A stretch of 64,000 bases of DNA from Gossypium raimondii (Eukaryota > Streptophyta > Magnoliopsida > Malvales > Malvaceae), in NCBI RefSeq assembly GCF_025698545.1, contig NC_068570.1, forward strand, positions 58,423,924 to 58,487,923. The letters are read 5' to 3'. The translations under genes were made by a program, and so were the position numbers. The notes under the pieces were generated by a model. The model made no database searches and was not told the DNA's origin. It was given only the letters and a program-made list of their open reading frames with translations. Each line of letters opens with the position of its first letter. Positions within the stretch are counted from its first letter, which is position 1. Shown here piece by piece: positions 24,345 to 36,859 of this stretch.

Positions 24345-24429
24345 AATATATAGGTTTTTTTCCTAAGAGAAAAAATGGATAGTAGTTTGCAAACCGATTA
24401 AGGAATACTTAAGGGGAAAAAAAGAGACA
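24345..24429 (-). promoter_or_regulatory. Aux/IAA promoter: TATA box and an AuxRE (TGTCTC)
   Basis: On the gene's strand, CCTATATATT (TATA-like) lies about 45 bases before the ATG. A canonical auxin-response element TGTCTC (seen as GAGACA, 24424-24429) lies about 120 bases before it. ARF proteins bind TGTCTC, and Aux/IAA genes are classic early auxin genes, so this fits feedback control. A single 6-mer can occur by chance. Confidence 0.5.
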
Positions 24430-25079
24430 TAGTGGGAGCAATTTAGGTCAAGTTCTAGGGTTAGTGGTCGGTCATATGAGAGGCAAAAGTGGGGACTTAG
24501 TTCCTCTCATCATATATATGTTTGTATATATATAAACACAATCAAAGGCCGGCAACATAAGTTGGACATGGGGACATGATCTTGGGAGCTATTGGAGGGA
24601 TTGGTGGGATTTAATCCTAGCCGTTTGATTTTATGAATTTTGAAACATATCCATGTGATATCTGCTTGAATGGAAAGTTTCTTTTTACGATTAAATTATG
24701 GAATGAAAGACCAACCAAAAGCAGCACCATGATATAGGGACAACTATGTTTTTGCAATATTAATATCTTATAGTTCATTATTTAGCTATATGTATGTAGT
24801 ACAAAAGTTTTTGAATTTTTTTATGTAACTTAAATTCCAAATTAGTTTATTAGTTGGTTCTCACAAACCACACTAAAGGTTTAGGAAGTTGGGTCACAAT
24901 CCCAAAAATGGAAAATTATTCTTTTAATCTCTTTAAAATTATTAAATTTTAATTTAATTTAATGATAAAATTATTTACAGACAAATCAAACAATTTACTT
25001 ATCAAACTTGAAGTTACAATCTCTAGATATTACTTGAATGTAAAAAATTCTTTGATTCTTCTCTTTAATAAAGCTTAGA

Positions 25080-25815
25080 TCAAATTATGGTCAGGACTTT
25101 ACTTTGGATTGATGCAGTTTATTGTGTTGTTGAGACTTACTCTTAAAAATGGGTTCTTTTTAGTTGACAAAATCATATTAAAAGGAGTTTGGTGTAAGTG
25201 TCTTCAAGACTTATCTAGGATATTTGAGTCCACTTTGTGAATTTATTGCTCATGAGGTTCTTGAATCGAAGCATTGTCATACTTAGTTTCATGTAATGAG
25301 CTCAAATAGTTAATTCTTAAAAAAAGTAGGCCTCAATTTATGTCTAAAATTCACGTATTAATGGCAATGGACTCAAGCGGTTTTCCTTTACATATTTGAC
25401 ATCCTTCCGTTGTTGTGGTCTTATGAGCTCATCATACTAAAATACGATGAGTGCTATAAAATTAGTTGATGAATTTTCGCCCAAATTGTTCCTAGTTGTC
25501 AATCAGTATACCAATTGAATGTATTTTCTTTGAGTGATCAAGCGAACTACTTCACGTGACATCTCCAGTGTCATCATATTGTAGGCCGTGGAACTTTTGA
25601 GGTTTATAGGTTTCTAGTATCCTCGAACAATCAAATTGAGTGTATGATTTTACATATGTGTATAAAGGCGGGGCAACAGTTTTGATTTGATCTTTGATGG
25701 TTTCCTTAATAAGTTTTTTAAGTTGATTTGAAGAAACATTTTGAAGTCTTTCTTCCACAGCCTTGTAAAATTTCACCAACTTCATGAGGAGCTTGATGTT
25801 GAGTTTTGCTTGCAT
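25080..25815 (-). pseudogene. Degenerate Ty3/gypsy gag
   Basis: Read on the minus strand, an 87-codon frame (25815-25552) has VEERLQNVSSNQLKKLIKE followed by TVAPPLYTYVKSYTQ, and then in broken frames EQFGRKFIN and FYSTHR. These match the gag region of plant Ty3/gypsy polyproteins (the stretch before and in the retrotransposon gag domain, 'WEQFEREFLNRFYST'). Stops and gaps show it is dead. No protease, reverse transcriptase or LTRs adjoin it. Confidence 0.6.
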
Positions 25816-26017
25816 ATGTCAAGACTACTTTCACTTAAGCTCTTATTTTGTGTCATCATTAAAACAAGTTAAATGATAGCTAAAAGTACAATTATGTTGA
25901 AAATCATGACCTTATAACCACACTTGATTACCCTAAAACAGTTTAAGTTCACTCTCGAATTCCAAAGGTTTTATCTTTTTTATTAAAGGATCTGTCATGT
26001 AAAATTTTTTTAAACAA

Positions 26018-26185
26018 TTTCATTATAGATTCTGATCATATTTATTCTTTTTTACACAATGTCTAGAACTACCATACCCCTCCCCAACCCATAAATAGGA
26101 GGATAATGCACTTTAACACACTTAAACCCACGTTCTCCTACATTAGTAACAATGCCCATGCTGATTGAACTAAGACTCAATCGAC
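26018..26185 (-). mobile_element. tRNA-derived SINE copy 4 (minus strand)
   Basis: The complement reads CTTAGTTCAATCAGCATGGG, then GGAGAACGTGGGTTTAAGTG, 'CCTCCTATTTATGGGTTGGG', 'TAGTTCTAGACATTGTGT' and a tail like 'GATCAGAATCTATAATGAAA'. All family blocks are present in order. Confidence 0.65.
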
Positions 26186-26350
26186 ATTTGTCATGTAACC
26201 TTGAGTGTAAATATATATTTTTATCCTATGTGAGATTAGCACCATACTTAATATTCAATAATTGGCATGATTTAGATGGATGATGCATGCGTGAATGGTC
26301 ACGATCATGAAGAGTAATATAAGTATACTGTCGTTAGTGGCATTTGATTG

Positions 26351-26378
26351 ATATATATATATATATATATATATATAT
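26351..26378. repeat. (AT)14 microsatellite
   Basis: Uninterrupted AT dinucleotides. The surrounding 26186-27600 stretch shows no gene; open frames at 26255-26633 run through this repeat or lack any domain. Confidence 0.9.
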
Positions 26379-28299
26379 GGAAACATCATTGAGCTAGTTG
26401 ATGTACGATCATGTCTGGAGATATATATTGATCGAGTCCCCATGCATAAGAAAACGATGATCACCACAATAGCTAACAAGTACAAGAAGAAGTGGTCCAG
26501 CAAGTTGGGCATGACTGAAATTTCTCTTGTAAAAGGCATACACTACCAGCAGGACTGCAGGAGAGTCAACTCCAACGGGTCCCTGTCGCCATTACCGCGT
26601 CAATTTATACATATGCCAGCAATGTTGCTCTAGTTGGAAAGTGTTTGTTCCATTTTTCTTCTTGAAGAATCTTTTCTATGGACAATAATTTTTATGGGAG
26701 ATATATAATTTTTTGTTATAGCACTTTATGGTAGGGGCTCACACGGTAAGAGATGCAAAGAGCCGTTACACTGGGGACGGTTCTCGTTATTGATGGTACA
26801 AAGCTAGAATGGAGGTTTAGAGGTGCTGAAGTCATATATTTTAGCCAAGTGTAAACACCATGTTTGCTATTTGTCCTCTCTATCTATGGAAGAGGGGGTA
26901 CCTAGAGGAGAAGAAATTGGAATTAGTCTCTCATCCCATGATTACTTTTTTGAAGAAGTCCAATTTAAATTCTGACAAAGCTGGTGAACTTGAAAAATTG
27001 GAAGCATAAATGATACTGAATCTGATGCGATCATTGTCCTAAGTCGTATCAGAGTGATGTCTTCTTCATAATAACAAGGGGTGCTCATGTATGGAAGGCA
27101 TAGGAAGTATTTAGGAATAGGAGTATAACAGTTTTTAATTGCTCCAAAATTAGATTTTGATAGTAAATTTGTGATGTTCAGAAATTGTTATATCCAATTC
27201 ATTTTTATTTTGATTCGAAAATTTAAATTCACAATTCATTTAATATTTTATATTAATATTTATATATTTTTATTATTAATTTTAAAAATTTAATTACTAA
27301 ATAATAATTTTGGTCAAATCAATTAAACATGAATGAAATGGATCTATTGAATCTCATAAATAACCTACCCTTGAATAAATCTACTATCGTCACAAAAATC
27401 ATATTGGAGCTTATATAAATTATGATCTAAGTCACTTCTAGAGCTTGTTTTAGGAACAACACAAAATACATCTAGATTATAAGCTTACAAGGGTGAAGTT
27501 TGGAGACGCGAAAGACAAAAAGTTTAGAATAACTTAAATTAAATATTTCATAATTAAAAGGACTGAAATTATTATCATGTTGATGTAAGTTTTAGAAGTT
27601 AGACATGAAACTTGTCTTATTTATTGGTACGTTTGATCAAAATATTCGATAATTTGTTTGTTCCTTTTTAGGATATTGTGTAGTCAATCCTGTGTTTATC
27701 ATTAGAGAATGTTTATCATTAGAGAAGAGGTTGAATCAAGCAAGATTACTTTTCAAGAAGTCTTATATGATCTATTTACCTTGTACGATAAGATATGTTA
27801 TTCAAGAATATACGGGTTGACTTTATGATATTTTGTATTCTTATATTAATGATAATTGATTTGATGTGATTTGATCAAGACAGATTGAAGCTTACCTTGT
27901 GAGGATGGATGTGTGCTTTAAATATGGAAGGTTTGATCAATCTTGATAGAAGTTAGACTACTAAGGCAAGTTGAGTTGAGTGGCACTTGATAATGCCCAC
28001 TGTAAATTGTCACGGTGAAGTTACTTGCCATAATTGAGTTGGCAATTTAATTAAGCAAAATCTTTGAAAATGTGAATGTATTGATATGTTGAAGATACTA
28101 TTGTCCATCTATGGAAAGCAATATGTTGCTATTGAAGATTGGATTGAATTCGAGTGAATCAATTCAACATGTGTTATGTGGACATTTTATCGAGATTGTG
28201 CTACTGATTTTAAAAGACCATATCTTCAGCATATTGTACTTTTATTAATATATTATGTAATGCTAATTTTAAGGGGTTGCTTTGTATTCATTTAATTTT

Positions 28300-28735
28300 T
28301 ATGTTAGCAAGTCGAAAGCTATATATAGTTTGAGGCTTGTCTAGGTTTAGAAGAGAGATTTATTGAGAGTATTTTGTTTTGTTCATTGTGGAGCTATTTT
28401 GAAAAGCTGCAATTGAATTGATAATCATTAGAGTTTACAGTCTAAATTCTCAAGGACAGAATTTAAAAATGAGTGTTCTAGTCGTTGGGTACAAATGTGA
28501 GATCTCTATACTTAGGGAGTGATAAAGTGTAATTCACTTGTTGTTTTTTGGATGAATGATAATGGAATTACTCACCGAGTTAGGCTCCGTAAACATAGGA
28601 AAACCAAACTGTGTACACAAGCCTTTGTGTTGTTTTGTTATTTCGTTTACACAAATTACATAGTGCCAAGCCGTAATAGCAACTACGGTCAAACACTTCC
28701 ATTCAACTTTGACAGATCAAGCAATTAACGATATA
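28300..28735 (+). mobile_element. Copia-type LTR fragment, second copy
   Basis: It is homologous to 15860-16275 in order and phrases (GTTAGCAAGTCGAAAG, TTCTCAAGGACAG, AATTCACTTGTTG, CTCACCGAGTTAGGCTCC, GCCAAGCCGTAATAGC). Upstream sequence from about 27600 probably belongs to the same LTR, but its start and target duplication were not found. Confidence 0.5.
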
Positions 28736-28739
28736 ATAG

Positions 28740-31700
28740 GCCAATTTAGCCCGGACCAGTAAAAGCCCAAACCAAGCAGCCCAAATAGAAATCAGATAAA
28801 ATAAATAATAATAAACAAAACCAAAAAATAAAATTACAAGCCTAAATAAAAATTACAAATCCAATACAAAAAACGAGTAGAGAAAATCGAATACAAAAAA
28901 AAAAATAGTAATCGCATACAGATTCAAAAAAAAAGGTGACTCTTTTATAGTTTTATTTTTTAAAAACTATTATTTTTTATATATATGAAATAAAATATAA
29001 AAAAGAAAAAGAAAAAACTCACTTGGGACGCTTTATCTTCCTCCATCATCGGAGGTTTTCTCTAGTGTCAAAAACCCAGAATCGGGGCCGGAAAGTTTTA
29101 ATCGAAAGTTTCTTTTTGTTGTTGTTGTTTTTTTTTTTTTTGCGGGTGGAAAACTTGGCCTTTGGATCGGGTTGAGGAGAGGCCGAAAAAGGTCGTCTTT
29201 GTGTGGCTCCGACTTCGATTGTCGGCCGAAGGGTGGCTCATAGAGAGGGCTGGAGAGCAAAGGATGCTCTCAAATTTTTTTTAAAGAAATGGGCAGAATA
29301 AAAATTTATTTAAAAAATTTAGCTTATATAGCCTGTGTTAAACGACGTCGTTTAGGGCTAGCTTCAATAGCCTCAAAATGGCGTCGTTTTGGCCTTTGAC
29401 CCAAGATCCGACCCGATCCTCCCGAAAGATCCACGTGTTTAAAATGGTTTATTTGAGCTTTTAACCCTTCCGCCTTTTTTTTTAAATCTAGCCCTATCCA
29501 TGTTTTATATATTTGAAATCCTTCTGCATAATTTTATTTTCGTTTCATTTTGGTCAATTATGAAATGGCCCACTCTGAGGATTGGGAATAATTTCCCATC
29601 TAATCCCTGTACCTTTGCGCGCATTTTATTTTGGCCCTTCCTTCTGCCCTTTCTTTTTTAACCAATTCAAAACACAATCAAACACATCCAAAATATGTCA
29701 AAACAATCATCCTAGGTGTCTAACCAATGTACCCTCATAGATACCACAATTATATCATCAAAACATATGAATAAAACATCATTCAAATCCAATTTGTAAA
29801 CATGTCAAATTCGATCTATTTTACCTATTTCATGTTCATTTAAACATTAACTTAAACTTGTCAAACATAAACACATATTTATATGTATATAACCATCTAA
29901 TATTAACTTATAATCTTATTTACAATCAATCCACAAAATGATTAATATTTAAACACCCTAGGGACATGCCGACACAAAAGGAAAAACATCACCACGTTTG
30001 AGTTTGGGATCGTTGCTGGATGTTGAATCGAAGATCAAAATTTAGTACTTAACCTGCGTATGGAAAACAAAACCGTACGCTGAGTAAAACTCAGTGGTAT
30101 TTTTATAATCCCAATATTTAAAGACAAGATAATATAATATGCACATTTTAATTATAAACACAATTGAATATTAAAAACCACATTTATTCATACAATGACA
30201 TTAGTCATTCAATATTCAATTCATAAATACATCATTCCTACCATACTCAATTCTTATCATTTGCTATATAATAGCTTTTCACAATATGATACACATATCA
30301 TTTAAACGACAATATTGTTCATTCTATATCCAATTCATGAATACACAATTCATGTGTCTCAATCCATATTTCAATTCACTGTCCCATTTTCATTTCACAT
30401 ATAATATCATTTAATATCAATCATAATGCCATTTCATTTAATTACCCCTATTAACATGACTCGGACTCAGACGGATACACCGATTCAACCAAAACGCACC
30501 AGTTTGGCATCTAGTGTCTCATCGGATAATTCGAAGTAATAAATTGACACCCAGTGTCTCATCGGCTAAACCGAAGTAAATTGGCACCCAGCGCCTCATC
30601 GAATTAATCTGAAGTAGTAAATTGACACCCAGTGTCTCATCGACTCGAAGTCAAAGAAATCTCTGAACTCGTCCAATCTTATGGCATACCATCTATATCC
30701 GACTCAGCACGATACAACTAATAGGGTCTAATTTCACAATTCAAAAACAATCAATATCCAATATCAATTTTTCATATAATCACATAAGCATATGAATTCA
30801 ATTCAATTCAATATCAAATGCCAAATACTCACCTCAACCACTTACCATAAGCATTAAATCAAAATACAACAATTAATAATTAGATTCGGATTATAGAAAT
30901 ACAAACAAAAAATTATGAGCTATTCCTCGTCAACTTTATCTTTTCCCTTTTTAGTCGAGGATTCGGTATAACATTAGCTACGAATTAAAACAATTAAAAT
31001 TCATCAATACACCACAATTCAATCTCATATTTAATATTTCAATTTTACTCAATATTTGTCTAAATTCCAACTTAGTCCCTAAACCGAGACTAATTTTATT
31101 TCTTCACAATCAATCTTATATTTTCTTACAAATTCCACTTTAGACTAGATTTAACTCCTTAATTTCACTTAAATCCCTAAATTTTGAATTTTCACAATTT
31201 AGTCCCTAATACTCAAAATTTACAATTTATTCTACAATTCAATCCTTTTTCATTTCTAACTTAAAATCTATCAATTTAATCCCTAATACTAAAATTATTC
31301 AACATAAACATCACTTAAAAACTTAATCATTTCTAAAATTTTGACATGGGTTGGGTAGTATTTAATAACACGATTCCAAAACATAAAATTACAAAAAAAG
31401 AGACTAAATTGACTAACCAATTAAGCTTTGAACCCTTGAAACCCTAACTTTCCTCCTTCCTTCTTTCTTATTTTATTTTATTTTCTTTCTTTCCTTCTCT
31501 GTTTCGTTTCTTTCTCTCCTTTTTTATTTCTTTTACTTTTACTTTTATCATTATAATATAATAATATATATACTTAACTTTTAAGTTTTAATATTATAAT
31601 GTTATAATATATATTTTAACTTTAAATATTTATAATATATATACACTTATGCTCCCTCAATTATGACCATTGGCATAATTGCTCCTTTGGTCTCTTTAAT

Positions 31701-31911
31701 TTTTCTTTAACCCATAATTCAACTTTGACCCTTTATACAATTTAATCCTTTTACCTAATTACTCTTAATTCATGCAATTTCACCTAACCAAAACCTAATT
31801 AACTATACAACTAACTTCATAAATATTTTAATAAATATTTACGAGTCTGATTTACAGTAACAGAGTCTCGAAAATATACTTTCTGACACCCATGACTATC
31901 GGTTCATTACA
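28740..31911 (-). mobile_element. Long gypsy-type LTR region, minus strand
   Basis: On the minus strand it begins at 31911 with TGTAATGAACCGATAGTCAT, like the start of the LTR at 12307. Then come a purine-rich leader with AGTTAGGGTTTCAAGG (about 31435), a short tandem array of 'CAGTGTCTCATCGG' units (30500-30650), a 'CTGAGTTTTACTCAG' palindrome (about 30080), and an AAACGACGTCGTTT palindrome at 29340. No gag-pol is present. The left end and target duplication were not resolved, so more than one LTR may be joined here. The 75-codon open frame at 29033-29260 is inside it and is not a gene. Confidence 0.55.
30500..30650. repeat. Short tandem array, CACCCAGTGTCTCATCG units
   Basis: Four units (near 30509, 30549, 30583 and 30627) share GGCA/GACA-CC-(C/T)AGTGTCTCATCG followed by a variable AA-TTCGAAGTA spacer, with a period of about 37-44 bases. 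It lies within the long minus-strand LTR. Confidence 0.6.
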
Positions 31912-32209
31912 TTATATCTTGGACGACATGATCTCTTATCATTAACCACTAGTTGAATGATCTTTCTGATCTAGTCACATTATCCATAGCTTCACACGAA
32001 AGCCTATAAAATTGGGCCACTATTTGCTAGGACCCACCTACATAGTCCCAAGTTCTTCCTTCTTTTAAATGACCCCTCCTCCAAAAGAGGAAGGGATCAT
32101 TTACACTTTCTCCCCTAAAAAATCTCTCATTTTAAAGCTTTCGACACTTTAACCACCATGTGAACCACCCTTAATTATCAAGTCTCAAACTTTGTATCAT
32201 TTGGATAAT

Positions 32210-33620
32210 ACAAAGTAATTATACTTTCTTGTAATTACAAATAATTGTTATTCTCTAAACTTATTTGGTTAATAGAGTGTAATTCCATTATAATTTCTTA
32301 TGTCATGTTTGCTAGTTTAAATTGCAATTACAAGATTACATAATTTATATTTTTAAAATATTAGTATGATAAAAATTAATCTCTAAATAAGTAACAAAAC
32401 TTAAAACCAAATCATTATATGTATTTTATTAGTCTAAAAAGTAGTTGATAATATGATTGCTAATAAAAATAGCAAGAAAATAAACATCAAATGTAATTTT
32501 ATTTAATTATTTTAGTGTATATTTGTTGGATTATTCTCTTATAAATATTTAACATATGCTCCTTATCATCTGTTGATTATTGACCGAGTATATCATCATC
32601 ATCATTTAAATTTAAATATGGATTGCTAAGATTATCAAGATATCTTGCTTCCATATGCTTTTCGAAGAATGGATCATCTCTCAATTTCACCTATGATTGA
32701 AGTTATAAAATAAGCAACATGCTTGTACGGTCCAACCTTATTTTTTTATGCTACAGTAAGGTGCTAATGTTAATATGAGAAATATATTTTTAAAATAACA
32801 AATGTTTTCTCAACCACATTTCAAAGCCTTGAATGTCTCAAATTAAAGAGTTCACGAGTTGTTTATGGTACTTGTGTTTGGCACTATTCTCTTGAATGGT
32901 ATCATACCCCACGAAATAATCCAAGAAAACATTTTCTATCTGCATAATTAGTATCGACCTTATAATATTTAGGTTCAAAGTATAAATAGTCGTAGTTTTA
33001 ATTATAAAAGCTTTAATACGTAAATTAAGTAAAAATAATATAAATTTTATAATATATAGCATTTAAAAAAATTTATAAATTGTTCAAAACTTTCTAACAC
33101 ATCTTATAAATAATATAATCTTTTGTTGTAACTTTAAAATATATTTTTCTATAAATAAGTTATGATCAAAACTATAACGTATAATTTTTTTATGAATAAG
33201 TATATTGTTTTTATAATATATAGAATGGACACATAAATAAGTTATGTCCATACTTCTTGGTCATAATGTTTTATAAATAAATATAATATAACACTTTTAT
33301 AAAATATAAATTAGTTTTATAATAAACTTTTTAACCATAACGTTAAAAAATTAGGATTTATAATATAAAAAGTTGTCATAATAATCCCAAATACTCATAC
33401 ATGTTTATACTGTAAGATGATTTTTATAACTTGTATAGAAATAAAATTTTAAAATTGAAGTGTAATTACTTACGTAATTACTCCATTCACCATCTTCCTA
33501 AAATTGGAAAGTATAATTAGGCGTTCCAATTACACTCAATTGGATAGAACCCACTAATTATAATGGTTACCAAAATATGTCACATTCAGTATAATTATAA
33601 ATAATTACACCCAAATCTAA
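32210..33620 (-). mobile_element. Possible degraded DNA transposon
   Basis: The block is bounded by similar AT-rich sequence in opposite orientation (GTAATTACAA and TATAATTACACC phrases near 32235-32330 and 33440-33620). Inside, on the minus strand near 32690-32580, a 35-codon frame reads KLRDDPFFEKHMEARYLDN and continues SNPYLNLNDDD. This is protein-like, but I do not recognise the family. Ends and target duplication are unresolved. Confidence 0.3.
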
Positions 33621-33901
33621 TTATTAAATGGCTTTTCAAATATTACTTAAATTAAATTGCAACTTGGAAAGCAAATGGAATCTATAGGATTCGTTGTAGA
33701 TTTTTGTCATGTACACAATGGTACATAACATATTTGGATCTTAATTTTATGCACATGTATAGTATTAAATGATCATACTTCAATTAGAAAATCTCATAAA
33801 GATATTGAATTGAATTTTGTATACATGACTGATATAATTATACTCATGAATCGATTAGTCAATTGTTAAAATATTAAATATAAAATGTATATGAATACTT
33901 C

Positions 33902-33924
33902 ATATATATATATATATATATATA
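33902..33924. repeat. (AT)n microsatellite
   Basis: A run of AT dinucleotides. The stretch 33625-36410 around it has no supported gene. A G/C-rich 150-base patch at 34500-34660 (GGGGATGAGGCGGGTACA) looks like a repeat fragment of unknown family. Confidence 0.8.
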
Positions 33925-36411
33925 ATACTTAACTTACAAACTTAATAATTGAGGAGGACTCTTCTTAGCATCACATAATTAATTAATCCTCTGGTTTTAG
34001 GAATTCAAACCACAAAGAAGTACTCAAATTCACTTCCAAGTCTAAGAACTTCGTAGTTGCATACATTAATAATGTGGGAGGAATGCATGTGATATTAACG
34101 TTAGACACCCACCAATAAATTGGATTACAAGTTGCACACTTTTGAATCAACATCCAGAAGGGGCAATGCCACTTCAAACATTAGTATATTTTATATCTTT
34201 AACTATTTTTCTTTACTCTTTCAAAAAGCATGAAAAATTATTAAGGAAATGAACATTAATGTAACATTTTAGAACATGTTAGTTGCCGACAAACAGGGAA
34301 CTCTCGAAATATTTTAAGGTTTCTCTCTCTTTTTTTCAGCTCTATAATAATTATTCTTTTTAGTTTCAATTATTTTGTTAATTATCAATTATAGTTTCAT
34401 TAATCTCATATAGTTCTGTGTGAGTTAAGTACTATTATTAAAATTAAGTTTTTTTATAAATGTTTAATTATTAAATATGCTTATTATATTGTGTAGGAAT
34501 AGGGCAGACAAGTGGGGATGAGGCGGGTACAAGGTCATACTCGCGTCTGCCCCACCATTCACGGCAAGTCTAATTTTTATCCCCATCTCACTCCACCACT
34601 CACGAAACTTGTACCCATCCCCACCCAATTGGGTGCAAAATGGGATAGGACCCCGCGAAACCCACCCTTAGTCACTCATTTAAGTGTCAATAGTACTATA
34701 TGTTTTTTAAAATCATGCATTTATGGGACCCTTTTGTCTTTTCAAAAATTGTAAAATTTTAAATTAATTTAGCGGTACAATTGCATTTTAGTCCCTATAG
34801 AATGACTATAAGCTTTTGAAAATGAAAAGCTTATAATTTAATATCTTGAAAATTATAAAATTTTACATTAATATAATAACTAATTAATTAATTTTACAAG
34901 AGAGTGGGTTATAAACTAATTAAAGTAGTGATTGTTAAACAAGATTATGAATCTTCAAACAAATATAGTAATTACACTAACAAGCCGACCCATTGACATC
35001 TAATTATTTTATAATAAATTGAGAAAGAAATAAATAAAAACATGAAAAGGAAATCAAAGTCTATAGCCATTGCAACATAAGATCAAGTAATAGGCAAGTT
35101 TTTAAATGGCAAACGCACACACATACACTGATGATTGCAAACTTAATCAGACATGATCATTGAGTCGTTGCAAGTTCATCGAGTTTTGTTTCAAAATAAC
35201 ATAAAATTAAACCAAAATGTTTGTTGGCAACCGAACATATGTTTCCTTTGGGTTAAAAGAAGACAATATAAGATTTAATGGTAGACAGGGGTCCTGAAAT
35301 AGGGCAACCAAACTGGATCACTATGTCTTAAGGGTAATCATGTTTAGACAATGTAACCCACATCGTAAAGATATGCCCTTTGTTAGAGCATACGTATACT
35401 ATTAAGTCGTGGTCATCAAAATCTATTCCCTTGATTCAACGGTCAATCCTTGTCCCCGTCTTTAGAGGTGATAAACAAAACCAGAACATAAAATTCGTCG
35501 AAGTTGATTTAAACAATTTTTTTTAATCAAATCAATTATAAAACTCGAATTGAATCACATTCAGACTATATTTGAGAAATTAACGTAAAATTAAACAAAT
35601 TCACATTTAGCACTAAATTTATTCTATTAACAAAATTATGAAAAGTCAAACATAATAATATTAACAACTAACTTTAATTAAATTAACCTTAAAACTCAAA
35701 TCAAACACGAAAAAGTTACAATATCGTTAACTTTGGATACCAAAATATATAACTTTTGTCAAATATAAGCACTGGATTGGATAAAAAATAACATAAGTAT
35801 CACATTAGAAAACAGAGTCAAACTCAATTCCAAATGATATATTAAGCTTATATAAATCTATACGGTGTGATTTAGATAAATAGATACTATTGTAACAAAG
35901 TTTGGATCTAATATATAATTATACTAAGTCTATATCTATACATGTTTGGATGAGTTGGTGTTATCCATCAATCGGGTCCCAACTCAGTTGTGAATTTAAA
36001 AATATTTATTTATTTTTAAATCAGAAAATATTATAATAAGGGTATTTATATATTTTTATATTTGATAAATCTAGAAAATTATATACATGTATTAAGGTTT
36101 GAACTCATGACACTTTTTTTGGTACAACTGTGATTCAAACCCAGATTATTTCTGTAAAAGTGAACACTAATTAATAAGACACAACTTGAGGTTCAAACCC
36201 ATGATACTTTAATATTCACTCCCTCCTTATCATTTCAACTAAAAGGTAAACGTAATTTAACACGACTTTAATTATTTTTTTTAAAGGTTAATATGTAATT
36301 TGGTACTTGAATTTAATTTGGTACTTAATTTTTTAATTTTAATTTAATACCTGAGTCTAATTTTAATTTTTATGTTGAATTGGAAAACATATATTTAACT
36401 TTTAGATTTAT

Positions 36412-36414
<3 letters not shown>

Positions 36415-36453
<39 letters not shown>
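36415..36453. repeat. (TA)n microsatellite
   Basis: About 19 TA dinucleotides. An 89-codon open frame crosses it and reads Tyr-Ile repeats; it is an artefact of the repeat. Confidence 0.9.
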
Positions 36454-36456
<3 letters not shown>

Positions 36457-36859
36457 TTTAAGTTTTGAATCCTCTTTGAAGAAGGAATCTAATTATAGCG
36501 ACGGACATGACCTCACCTGCCAGCATAACACTTCCGACCATTCTAGTGTCACCGGCTACCATGACCAGACTAAAGTCAAATATGTTCTCTCTTCCTCTTT
36601 TTCGAATTTTTTTCTGTTTATTTTTTATGCTGTGGTTGTGGTGAAATGATGATCGAGTAAGTAGTGTTGGTGAAGGTGATGGCTATGGTTTAGAGAGGGG
36701 CGGAGAGTGATCTTATGGTGGACGGTTGGGTGGCCTCGAGAGTGATGAGATCTAATTCAGAATACCAAGAAACTGTTCCATATATATATATATACACACA
36801 CGTATGGAACTCTTTGCTAAAGGCATAGCAGCATTGTTTGTTTCCATTTTTTTTCAGCC

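Noticed and set aside
15860..28735. The two copia LTR fragments as ends of one element
   Set aside because: The Aux/IAA gene and many unrelated repeats lie between them and there is no copia gag-pol.
29033..29260. 75-codon minus-strand frame, Pro/Lys-rich
   Set aside because: It lies in LTR leader sequence, contains a poly-Lys/Thr low-complexity run and has no homology I recognise.
36380..36649. 89-codon frame at 36380
   Set aside because: Its first part is the translated TA microsatellite and the rest has no domain.
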